A DNA stretch of 64,000 bases from positions 16,688 through 80,687 of the forward strand of contig NZ_JAJUBC010000029.1 of assembly GCF_028683095.1 (NCBI RefSeq), read 5' to 3'. Both the position numbers and the translations under genes were made by a program. The notes beneath the pieces were generated by a model. It had not been told where the DNA came from, did not search any database, and was given only the letters and a program-made list of their open reading frames with translations. The stretch is from Enterovibrio gelatinilyticus. GTDB taxonomy: Bacteria; Pseudomonadota; Gammaproteobacteria; Enterobacterales; Vibrionaceae. Of the stretch, positions 25,157-32,742 are shown piece after piece (position 1 is the first letter of the stretch; each line of letters starts with the position of its first letter).

Positions 25157-26092
25157 TTAGGCTCCTGTAAGGTGAAAAGGTTCGGTATGGGCGATGGGAA
25201 CAATGGCTCCCGGAAATTGAATCACGACACCCGCGAGTGCATGACCAAGTTCTGCGCATTCTGTGGGGGACTGTTGAGTGAGATACCCCGCGAGAAAACC
25301 CGCAGCAAAGGAGTCTCCTGCCGCGCAAGTGTCGACTACGTTTGTCACATGCGTCGCTGACACTTCAACACGTTTGGCATCGGTTTGTAGATCGGAAATG
25401 ACCACGCAAGGTTCGCTGCCTCGCTTAATAACAAGCTGCTCGCAACCAAAGGATTTACACCGTTCAACGATCTTGGTGTCACCCCAAATCAGCATGTCAT
25501 CATCTTCAGTAATTAACGCGACATCGGTATGGCGCAATATATCGCGATACCATTGTCTCGCTCGCGTTGCTGACCAAAGTTGCGGGCGAAAATTGTTATC
25601 AAAGAAAACGGTTTTGTTTTGTATCTTTAGTCGCTTAACACATAACAATAAACGGGCTTTGGCTTCGTCAGATAGAATCGCAAAGCTGATCCCGCTTAGG
25701 TAGAGCGCATCAATGTCTTGGTTTTCTATGGCATGTTCAAGCGGCGAAATCGCGTCGAAATAATGTGTCGCTGCGCTGTCAGTGCGCCAGTAATGGAACG
25801 AACGCTCGCCGTGTTCATCGGTTTCGACGAGGTACAGCCCCGGATTTTTGTTGGGGACACGAGAGACAAGATCGGTATGAATGCCTTCACTGTGCCATGC
25901 AGTGAGCAGATCATCGCTAAGAGCCTCCTCCCCAAGCCCCGTCGCATAGTGGATATTGATAGGGTGATGGGACAACAATCGAGCAAGATACAATGCCGTA
26001 TTGAGTGTGTCGCCGCCGAAGGTTTTGTTCAGGGGCTTGCCGCTTAATTCGACCATGCATTCGCCAAAAAAGGCAATGTTCAATGTTCTCAT
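25157..26092 (-). CDS. kdgK: 2-keto-3-deoxygluconate kinase (PfkB family)
   Basis: A 311-residue ribokinase-family sugar kinase counted from the ATG at 26092 (GGAG about 10 bp upstream); an ATG seven codons earlier has no ribosome site. Motifs: FFGECMVELSG at the N-terminus, FGGDTLNTALYLARLL (substrate-binding), and DTCAAGDSFAAGFLAGYL near the C-terminus with the catalytic Asp and anion hole. It should convert 2-keto-3-deoxygluconate plus ATP to KDPG, which the next gene cleaves. The N-terminus and the neighbouring eda support KDG rather than ribose or fructose as substrate. Confidence 0.88.
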   Translation of the reverse strand: MRTLNIAFFGECMVELSGKPLNKTFGGDTLNTALYLARLLSHHPINIHYATGLGEEALSDDLLTAWHSEGIHTDLVSRVPNKNPGLYLVETDEHGERSFHYWRTDSAATHYFDAISPLEHAIENQDIDALYLSGISFAILSDEAKARLLLCVKRLKIQNKTVFFDNNFRPQLWSATRARQWYRDILRHTDVALITEDDDMLIWGDTKIVERCKSFGCEQLVIKRGSEPCVVISDLQTDAKRVEVSATHVTNVVDTCAAGDSFAAGFLAGYLTQQSPTECAELGHALAGVVIQFPGAIVPIAHTEPFHLTGA

Positions 26093-26134
26093 CTTGCTCG
26101 ACTCCGATCCCATCTGCTTATTGATTCTTGCGGA

Positions 26135-26527
26135 TTACACGCGATCAGCGCGATAGCAAGTCACGTCGACTTCTACTTTCACATCAACAACAAGGTCGCA
26201 CACCATGCAGATACGTGCTGGTGGGTGTTCGCCAAAGAACTCTCTGAAGACTTTGTTGAATGATTGGAAATAACGCGAGTCCGTTAGCACCACTTTTACA
26301 TGCACGACGTCGGCAAGGGTGTAGCCAGCTTCTTCCATGATATCGACACAGTTTTGGATAGCGAGACGAGACTGATCGACAATGCCCCCTTCCACCACCT
26401 CGCCGTCTGTCATCGGTGTTTGGCCTGACACATAAAGGAAACCGCCCGCTTCTGTTGCTCGTGCGAACGGAAGGTGTTGTCCACCTGTGCCTGTGCCACC
26501 TTCGACACCGTAACGTTTAATAGTCAT
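26135..26527 (-). CDS. RidA-family enamine/imine deaminase
   Basis: A 130-residue RidA/YjgF/UK114 protein. It contains FLYVSGQTPMTDGEVVEGG, a VHVKVVLTDSRYFQSFNKVFREFF helix-strand region, and EHPPARICM with the arginine that binds the carboxylate of the imine. RidA hydrolyses reactive 2-aminoacrylate-type intermediates released by PLP enzymes. Here it lies between the deacylase and the kinase of an operon divergent from a PLP-dependent dehydratase-like gene, so a dedicated role in clearing that enzyme's enamine product is likely (inference). Confidence 0.88.
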   Translation of the reverse strand: MTIKRYGVEGGTGTGGQHLPFARATEAGGFLYVSGQTPMTDGEVVEGGIVDQSRLAIQNCVDIMEEAGYTLADVVHVKVVLTDSRYFQSFNKVFREFFGEHPPARICMVCDLVVDVKVEVDVTCYRADRV

Positions 26528-26590
26528 GTTTGTTTCTCCAGATAGTTTGGTTATTAGGCTATGGGGCGTTATTGCGCGGTTATTGAGTGT

Positions 26591-28030
26591 CTATTTAATA
26601 CTGCGAGCCAGAAAGCGCCCAGATCGGCTCAATACGCCCTGTTTTTCGGTATAGGCAATATTGCCATTAACGATGACCGCCAAGATCCCTTTTGCCGCAG
26701 CGATGGGATGGTCGTAGCTAGCCACGTCGGAAATCTCGTTTTTATCAAAGAGCACCAAGTCAGCGAAATTCCCTGTTTTAATTTCACCGCGCCCCGCTAA
26801 TTGAAAGCGTGCTGCAGACAGCCCTGTCATCTTGTGAATCGCGGTTTCAAGCGAGAAAATGTTGCGTTCTCGGCTGTAGTAGCCCAACACGCGAGGGAAA
26901 GCACCCCATAAACGCGGATGTGGATGCGGGTCGTTGGGCAAGCCATCAGAGCCAATCATGGTGAGCTTATATTTCAGGACACGCTCAACATCTGCTTCAT
27001 CCATACAGTGGTATACCGCGCCTGCGGGTTGCAGTGCTTGGGCGGCGTCCATCAATGGCAGATCCATATCTTGAGCGACTTGTTTGAGTAGTTTGCCCGC
27101 ATGTTCGGGCAAGGAGTCACTCCACGTGATGAAAATATCGATATCATCGGTGACTTGTTTCAAGTCGAGCGTGGAAGAGCTAGCCGAGTAGGGATAGCAG
27201 TCGCAGGCAATGTCCTGGTGTGCTGATGCACTGTCCATTTTTTTCAGTACATCATGGGTGCGGCCCCAGTTACCTGCTCCTGCACATTTTAGGTGTGAGA
27301 TGATCACTGGCACTTTGGCTTTTTGGCCGACGCGAAAGGCTTCATCCATCGCACCTAAAATACCTTCGAACTCGGTACGCATGTGAGTGGTATAGATGCC
27401 GCCAAACTCGGAGAGCTCCATAGCGAGTTGCTGCACTTCTTCTTCTGGTGAAGATTTTGCGCTGGCATAGGCGAGTCCGCTGCTCAGACCAAGAGCTCCT
27501 TGTTCTAATGCTTCACGGAGTGTTTTACGCATTTGGGCAATTTGCTCATTCGTTGCACCGGTAAACAAATCGTCCATGACATTGTTTCTAAGGGTCGTGT
27601 GCCCGACGAGCGCAGCCACATTGACAGCAGGCTCGGCGTTAGTCACGGCTTTGGCATAGGATGCAAACGTCGGATATTGAAAGTCTGTTTGTTTACCCAA
27701 TAGGTTCATTGGGTCAGGCGGCGCTGCAGTGAGCGTGGCAGGGGAGGCACTAATGCCACAGTTTCCCACTATCGTGGTGGTGATGCCTTGGCTGATTTTC
27801 GGTAAGCATTCTGGTAGCCGGATAACGTTAGTATCGTCATGGGTGTGTACATCGATAAAGCCGGGTGCGAGCACTTTGCTTTGTGCATCAATGTCGGTCG
27901 GAGCTTGCACGCGAGAAAGGTCGCCGATAAAGGCGATCTTGTCGTTTTCAATGCCCACATCCGCTGAGTATGCTGGCGCATTCGTTCCATCAATAATGGT
28001 GGCGTGACGAATGATGATATCAAGCTGCAT
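26591..28030 (-). CDS. N-acyl-D-amino-acid deacylase family amidohydrolase (putative N-acetyl-D-glucosaminate deacetylase)
   Basis: A 479-residue COG3653 metal-dependent amidohydrolase. Zinc-site residues are visible in order: GFIDVHTHDD (H-x-H, about 66-68), GNCGIS (bridging Cys near 96), YTTHMR (about 220), VIISHLKCAG (about 250) and MIGSDGLPND (catalytic Asp near 366) followed by HPHPRLWG. Characterised relatives remove N-acyl groups from D-amino acids. The operon also encodes KDG kinase and KDPG aldolase, which have no use for ordinary D-amino acids, but N-acetyl-D-glucosaminate is itself an N-acyl 2-amino acid and would feed them. That substrate is an inference from context. Confidence 0.85.
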   Translation of the reverse strand: MQLDIIIRHATIIDGTNAPAYSADVGIENDKIAFIGDLSRVQAPTDIDAQSKVLAPGFIDVHTHDDTNVIRLPECLPKISQGITTTIVGNCGISASPATLTAAPPDPMNLLGKQTDFQYPTFASYAKAVTNAEPAVNVAALVGHTTLRNNVMDDLFTGATNEQIAQMRKTLREALEQGALGLSSGLAYASAKSSPEEEVQQLAMELSEFGGIYTTHMRTEFEGILGAMDEAFRVGQKAKVPVIISHLKCAGAGNWGRTHDVLKKMDSASAHQDIACDCYPYSASSSTLDLKQVTDDIDIFITWSDSLPEHAGKLLKQVAQDMDLPLMDAAQALQPAGAVYHCMDEADVERVLKYKLTMIGSDGLPNDPHPHPRLWGAFPRVLGYYSRERNIFSLETAIHKMTGLSAARFQLAGRGEIKTGNFADLVLFDKNEISDVASYDHPIAAAKGILAVIVNGNIAYTEKQGVLSRSGRFLARSIK

Positions 28031-28059
28031 CTTGGTTTCTGTTCCTTTCTAAATACGCG

Positions 28060-28923
28060 CTAATCACCTAGCGGCTGTCTATCTACGCCTCCGCGATGAG
28101 CATCTAGCGCGAGTTTTAGTCGGCGAAGACGGTCTCTTGAGCGGCGTTTGTGGCTCACGGCCAATTCCATGGCAAGAACATCAATTAACGCAAGCATGGC
28201 GTAACGTGAAGCAGATGGTTTATAAATAAAATCAGTTTCTTGTGTCACGATAGGGAAAACCAAATCGCTGATATTCGCAAGCGGTGAACCCTCGGCAGTG
28301 ATGGCAATAATCTTCACGCCGTATTGCTTCGCTAACTCGGCAGTCTCAACAATGGTCGGCGTGAAGCCAGTGGTCGACATCATCACTAACACATCATTCT
28401 TATCGGCAGTCGAGGCGACCATTCTGACTAACAAGCCATCGTTATACGCGACCACGGGGTAGCCTAATCGGAAAATACGGTGCTGGAATTCTTGTGCGCC
28501 CATCGTAGAGCCGCCGCCCATGCCAATAGAAATAATTTGTCGTGCACCGTGTAACCATTCAACAGCAAGTTTAACGTCTTCTTCTTTAAGAATTTTTCGA
28601 TTGATATCCATGGTGTGTTTAATGGACTCATAAACCCCTTGAACACCTGTCGTGTCGATAGGGTCATCGATAAAACGCGAACCAACAGCCAGTGATTGTG
28701 CCAGTTTGATTTTTAAATCGCGGACGTTCTTACATCCCACGGCTTTAGCAAATCGAGTGATTGTGGCTTCACTGACTCCTGCGCTGTTTGCCAGTTGTGT
28801 AATGCTGGCATTCGCTGCCATCGATAAGTCATCCATAATGAGCGTGGCAACTTTCTTTTCGGCATCTCTTAACGCGTTAAAACGCTCTGAAATACAAGAA
28901 ATAATATCGATTTCAATGGGCAT
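28060..28923 (-). CDS. MurR/RpiR-family transcriptional regulator (HTH plus SIS domain)
   Basis: A 287-residue regulator from the ATG at 28923 (CAGGTG upstream). The N-terminal HTH_6 domain includes ITQLANSAGVSEATITRFAKAVG (in two parts, about 42-64), and the C-terminal SIS domain has IISIGMGGGSTMGAQEF and VLVMMSTTGFTPTIVETAELAK, a sugar-phosphate binding site. HexR, of the same family, responds to KDPG, the intermediate made by this operon. It is the first gene of the minus-strand operon and lies divergent from the PLP enzyme gene; a candidate operator overlaps that promoter. Direct control of both arms of the cluster is the simplest reading. Confidence 0.88.
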   Translation of the reverse strand: MPIEIDIISCISERFNALRDAEKKVATLIMDDLSMAANASITQLANSAGVSEATITRFAKAVGCKNVRDLKIKLAQSLAVGSRFIDDPIDTTGVQGVYESIKHTMDINRKILKEEDVKLAVEWLHGARQIISIGMGGGSTMGAQEFQHRIFRLGYPVVAYNDGLLVRMVASTADKNDVLVMMSTTGFTPTIVETAELAKQYGVKIIAITAEGSPLANISDLVFPIVTQETDFIYKPSASRYAMLALIDVLAMELAVSHKRRSRDRLRRLKLALDAHRGGVDRQPLGD

Positions 28924-29002
28924 AACGTTCACCTGTTCGTTGAGCAAATACTAGATTTACTGCAAAAATAAAAAAGTGAGAAAGCGCACATTTGGCGCGG
29001 TA

Positions 29003-29023
29003 ATGTTTGATAGTTTCTAACAT
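29003..29023. promoter_or_regulatory. Candidate RpiR operator, site 1
   Basis: ATGTT and AACAT arms separated by 11 bp. Its left part, ATGTTTGATAGTTTC, matches site 3 at 13 of 15 positions. It overlaps the -35 and spacer of the promoter of the PLP enzyme gene. Confidence 0.4.
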
Positions 29024-29035
29024 GGGAAATACTGT
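29007..29035 (+). promoter_or_regulatory. Putative sigma-70 promoter of the PLP enzyme gene
   Basis: TTGATA (29007-29012), 17-bp spacer, TACTGT (29030-29035), 57 bp before the chosen ATG. Confidence 0.45.
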
Positions 29036-29091
29036 AACGCACAATGAAGCCAGTTTCCACAGGCTTGTAGGTCATGTTTGGAGAATTTGAT

Positions 29092-30357
29092 ATGGACGAT
29101 AAAAAGCAAACTTGTGATAGTAATTTTCAGGCTGCGGACGCGGAGACCTTTCCTTTTGGTACAAAAGGTGTGCCTATTGGACGCCAAAAGCAAGGCCGTT
29201 ATTCGCTAAAAGACGAGCAGGTGAGCTTGCCTTGCGCCGTTGTCAGACAAGGTGCGATTGAAAATAACCTGCAATGGATGCAGTCGTTTGCCCATCATCA
29301 CCATGTCAAACTCTGCCCTCATGGCAAAACCACCATGTCCCCTGATTTGTTCAAACAACAACTTGAAGAAGGAGCCTGGGGGCTGACCGTGGCTTCACCA
29401 GCACAAGCCGAAGTTGCTGTAATGGCGGGGGCGACAAACATCATTATTGCAAACCAAGTGGTCGGTAATGTGAACATGCAGATGGTCGCTGAGCTTATCA
29501 AGCAATATGGCGTGGTGGTGTACGCCTGTGTAGATAGTTTGAGCAATGTGCATTCATGGCAGGCCATTGCTGAACAAGAACAGGTGACGGTCCCACTGTT
29601 TATTGAGTTAGGTGTGCAGGGTGGACGATGTGGCTGTCGACATGCAGAGGATGTTCATGCGATCGCCGCGGAAATTCAAGCCTCGCCCCATCTTTCTTTG
29701 AGAGGGATTGAAGTTTATGAAGGTGTCATCAATGGTGAGCATGCAGAGCAAGATATTCGTCAATTCTTGCAGCTGGCGATTTCATTACTTGAAGCACTGA
29801 AGTCCAAATATGCGTTGAAAGAAGCTATCGTTTCCGGTGCAGGCTCTGCGTGGTATGACGTGGTTGCTGAAGAGTTCAACGCGCTAAATGGGATAACGGG
29901 TGTAATTCGCCCTGGCTGCTATGCGATTCATGACACGGGTATTTATGAGAGTGCGCAAAACCAGGTTCAAGCGCGCGCGAGTGCGAGCCAAGGTGTTGCT
30001 TGCGATATTAGCGGCGATCTTGTGTCGTCGTTAGAGGTATGGGCGCACGTGGTTTCTGTGCCCGAAGACGGTAAGGTGATTGTTGGTATTGGTAAACGAG
30101 ATGTCGCCTTTGATGCGGGCTTACCGACGATTGAACGCTTGATTCGTGAAGGGGTAGAGCAGCCGTTACCCGTAATGACTGCCACCAAAGTGATGGATCA
30201 ACACATGTTCGTGGAAGCGCCTAATGGCGGATTGAACGTGGGGGATATTGTGGTGATGTCTACGTCTCATCCTTGCCTAACGTTCGATAAATGGCGCTTT
30301 ATCGGTGTTGTTGATGAGCAAGATTGCGTGGTTAATTGGATGCCTACGTGCTTTTAG
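29092..30357 (+). CDS. PLP-dependent D-serine dehydratase / D-threonine aldolase-like enzyme (putative D-glucosaminate dehydratase)
   Basis: A 421-residue fold-type III PLP enzyme of the DSD1 / alanine-racemase N-terminal superfamily. The PLP Lys lies in KLCPHGKTTMSPDLF; the barrel shows TVASPAQAEVAV, FIELGVQGGRCGC, GIEVYEGVING, AIVSGAGSAWYD and VIRPGCYAIHDTGIY. The C-terminal domain has the metal-binding STSHPCLTFDKW (His and Cys for Zn or Mn). Members deaminate D-serine, cleave D-threonine or, as I recall, dehydrate D-glucosaminate to 2-keto-3-deoxygluconate and ammonia. The neighbouring KDG kinase, KDPG aldolase and RidA favour the last. The ATG at 29092 is preferred over 29074 because TGGAGA lies 7 bp upstream. 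A terminator follows at 30424. Confidence 0.82.
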   Translation: MDDKKQTCDSNFQAADAETFPFGTKGVPIGRQKQGRYSLKDEQVSLPCAVVRQGAIENNLQWMQSFAHHHHVKLCPHGKTTMSPDLFKQQLEEGAWGLTVASPAQAEVAVMAGATNIIIANQVVGNVNMQMVAELIKQYGVVVYACVDSLSNVHSWQAIAEQEQVTVPLFIELGVQGGRCGCRHAEDVHAIAAEIQASPHLSLRGIEVYEGVINGEHAEQDIRQFLQLAISLLEALKSKYALKEAIVSGAGSAWYDVVAEEFNALNGITGVIRPGCYAIHDTGIYESAQNQVQARASASQGVACDISGDLVSSLEVWAHVVSVPEDGKVIVGIGKRDVAFDAGLPTIERLIREGVEQPLPVMTATKVMDQHMFVEAPNGGLNVGDIVVMSTSHPCLTFDKWRFIGVVDEQDCVVNWMPTCF

Positions 30358-30423
30358 TCGACAGCGATGTTGATTAGTGCATCACCTTAGCTAAAACCAC
30401 CTCATTCGTTACAATATTTATCA

Positions 30424-30445
30424 AGCTGGCATCGCCGGCTTTTTT
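30424..30445 (+). terminator. Terminator of the PLP enzyme gene
   Basis: AGCTGGC-ATC-GCCGGCT hairpin with one G-T wobble, ending in a run of six Ts, 66 bp after the stop codon. Confidence 0.75.
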
Positions 30446-30563
30446 GTGTTCGCGGTGAGCAAGTTCAAATTCCCTTCAAAAAAAACGACCGAATAATTAG
30501 GTTACTTTCTGCCAAATTTTGTATTCAGTACGGGTAACTCGCTGTTTTTCATCACTGGCGAGA

Positions 30564-30580
30564 ATGTTATTTTCAAACAT
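30564..30580. promoter_or_regulatory. Candidate RpiR operator, site 2
   Basis: ATGTTATTTTCAAACAT: arms ATGTT / AACAT with a 7-bp centre. On the minus strand it reads ATGTTTGAAAATAACAT, sharing ATGTTTGA with sites 1 and 3. Confidence 0.35.
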
Positions 30581-30657
30581 GGTTTTTCAACATCACTTTT
30601 TCCGTGATTTATTAATTTGTATTTTAATCAGTGCTTTACGTTTGCAATTAGGTAAAT

Positions 30658-30672
30658 ATGTTTGAAAGTATC
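30658..30672 (+). promoter_or_regulatory. Candidate RpiR operator, site 3
   Basis: ATGTTTGAAAGTATC, 13 of 15 identical to the left part of site 1. As at site 1, the motif overlaps a TTGAAA-like -35 element, 142 bp before the TRAP small-permease gene. Confidence 0.4.
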
Positions 30673-30813
30673 ACGCATTGCTGGTTTTGTGAGCTCCGTC
30701 GTATTTGCTGGCAACGTAAATTGTTATGGTGAAAAAATCAACTGTAAGGCCATTGTAAATACATGGTTAATCTCTTTGAGGGGAGAGCAGTCAGAAGGAA
30801 GGACTGAAGGTTT

Positions 30814-31347
30814 ATGACATTACCCAACAACATCATTACGACAACGAAGAATCGGCTTAATAAAGCCAATCAGATGTGTGTCGCTATCTTAACCACGCTG
30901 CTGATATTGGACGTATGGGTTGGTGTATTAGATCGCTATGTTCTAAAGCTTCAACTGGTGTGGGTAGAGGAAATGGCGCGTTATCTGATGATATGGGCCA
31001 TCTTAATGGCCGTGCCTTGTTGCACTGCGGGTCGCGAACATATGGGGCTCGAATTTGTCACCGCGCGTTTCCCTGACATGGTTCAGAAAGTCATTAAGCT
31101 TTGTGTTGGCGCGTTAACGTGCGCTTTCTTCTTCTACATTGCCTATCTCGGCTATGCCTTTACGGAAAAAGGTATGCATCAACTTTCCACTGTCTTTGCT
31201 ATGCCAATGTCCTATGCCTATGCCGTGATCCCAGTAACCTTTGCTTTAGCGGGTATTCAAGCATTTCTTGTATGGCTTGAGGACTGGTACGCACTCAAAT
31301 TATATCTGTCTGATGGTTCCGACCACTTGCAAGGAAATCGCTCATGA
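30814..31347 (+). CDS. TRAP transporter small permease (DctQ)
   Basis: A 177-residue DctQ-type subunit with four membrane helices. The family segment VWVEEMARYLMIWAILMAVPCC follows the second helix, with the conserved E-x-x-R and a later REHMGLEFV. It partners the large permease to move one substrate-loaded binding protein's cargo with Na+ across the inner membrane. Its TGA overlaps the ATG of the large permease gene (ATGA), so the two are translationally coupled. The gene order Q-M-P is complete. Confidence 0.9.
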   Translation: MTLPNNIITTTKNRLNKANQMCVAILTTLLILDVWVGVLDRYVLKLQLVWVEEMARYLMIWAILMAVPCCTAGREHMGLEFVTARFPDMVQKVIKLCVGALTCAFFFYIAYLGYAFTEKGMHQLSTVFAMPMSYAYAVIPVTFALAGIQAFLVWLEDWYALKLYLSDGSDHLQGNRS

Positions 31348-32618
31348 TTGGTTTATTGTTCGCCGGGCTAATGTTGCTGGGAGCGCCTATCGCAGTTGCG
31401 CTGGGTGTCGCGGGGCTTGTCGGTATGCATGAAATTGGTGGAGCTCACTTTGCCTCACTGGCACCGAGTAAAATTTTTAACGGGCTAAATATTTTCCCAT
31501 TTCTAGCGATGCCATTTTTCATTCTTGCGGGTGAAATTATGAATCACACTGGCATTACGAATCGTTTGGTGAACCTTTCAGAGGCTTTGGTGGGGCACTT
31601 CCGGGGCGGGCTCGCTCATTCAAACATGGTGGCATCGGTGTTCTTTTCCGGCATTACGGGATCGGCGACGGCTGACGCCGCAGCATTTGGTCGCACATTA
31701 GTGCCTGCAATGGTTAAACAAGGTTATAGCAAAGATTACGCCTGTGCAGTGACCGCTGCCGGCTCGATCATTGGCCCGACTATTCCACCTTCGGGTTTGA
31801 TGGTGGTTTATGGTTCGCTCATGGGTGTCTCGATAGGCGGTTTATTTGCCACGGGTATTCTGCCGGGCTTGTTGGTGTGTTTTGTTTGTATGGCCATCAT
31901 TGGGGCGATGGGTAAGCGAAAAAATCTGCCTAAAATCAATAAGCAAGCATCACTCGCTGTCGTGCTCGATCACTTTAAGAACTCTCTGTTGGCATTGCTG
32001 ATGCCGATTATTATTCTCGGCGGCATCGTATTCGGCATTGTTACGCCAACGGAAGCGGCGTCCATTGCTGTCGCTTATGCGTTGATTGTTGGTACTTTTA
32101 TTTACCGCAACCTTACGTTCAAAGCGCTGTACCAAATGATCATTCGTACATCGCAAATATCCGCGGTGATTTACCTCATCATTGGGTCAGCATCCATTCT
32201 CGGCTGGTGGCTGAGCTTCAATCAAATCCCACAGATGATCGCAGACATGTTCATTTCACTGTCTGACAATCCTGATGTGATCCTCGCCTTGATTATTGTT
32301 CTTTTACTGACAGTAGGAATGATCATGGATATCAATGTGATGCTGGTAATTTTGGCACCCATTTTGATTCCGCTTACAGCAGAAATTGGCATGGATCCAC
32401 TCCATGCGGGCATCGTATTTATTCTGGCGTTGAATATCTCCCTGATGACCCCACCGATTGGCGCCTGTCTGTTCGTTCTTTCGTCCGTCACTGGCGCCAA
32501 AATAGAAGGGATATCTAAAGAGTTGATGCCGTTTCTCATCGGCCAATTAGTGCTTCTTTTCGGCATTGCTTTTCTACCCGATATTGTCTTGTTTATCCCA
32601 AGATGGCTTGGGTACTAA
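31344..32618 (+). CDS. TRAP transporter large permease (DctM)
   Basis: A 424-residue, roughly 12-helix DctM permease, the normal family length. Characteristic segments: FLAMPFFILAGEIMNHTGI, ASVFFSGITGSATADAAAFG, TAAGSIIGPTIPPSGLMVVYG (the scoop motif region with the Na+ site) and ALNISLMTPPIGACLFVLSS. It forms the elevator-type transport pathway with DctQ. Substrate specificity lies in the binding protein encoded next. Position beside the deacylase/dehydratase genes suggests an amino sugar acid. Confidence 0.92.
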   Translation: MIGLLFAGLMLLGAPIAVALGVAGLVGMHEIGGAHFASLAPSKIFNGLNIFPFLAMPFFILAGEIMNHTGITNRLVNLSEALVGHFRGGLAHSNMVASVFFSGITGSATADAAAFGRTLVPAMVKQGYSKDYACAVTAAGSIIGPTIPPSGLMVVYGSLMGVSIGGLFATGILPGLLVCFVCMAIIGAMGKRKNLPKINKQASLAVVLDHFKNSLLALLMPIIILGGIVFGIVTPTEAASIAVAYALIVGTFIYRNLTFKALYQMIIRTSQISAVIYLIIGSASILGWWLSFNQIPQMIADMFISLSDNPDVILALIIVLLLTVGMIMDINVMLVILAPILIPLTAEIGMDPLHAGIVFILALNISLMTPPIGACLFVLSSVTGAKIEGISKELMPFLIGQLVLLFGIAFLPDIVLFIPRWLGY

Positions 32619-32742
32619 GACATGTTGGCTATGCAACACAGAAATATAAGCGCACTGCGCATGAACCAAAACACATAAGTAGACATTGAGTAACGGAAAT
32701 ACCTGATAGATGACAATCAAATTTCATAGTCACGGAGTCAAT

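Larger units (their letters stand above)
30358..30813. other. Promoter region of the TRAP operon
   Basis: A gene-free stretch. It starts with the terminator of the PLP enzyme gene; from about 30480 it is AT-rich and carries two further copies of the ATGTTTGA motif (30564-30580 and 30658-30672). GAGGGGAG and GGAAGGA are close upstream of the DctQ start. Confidence 0.5.
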
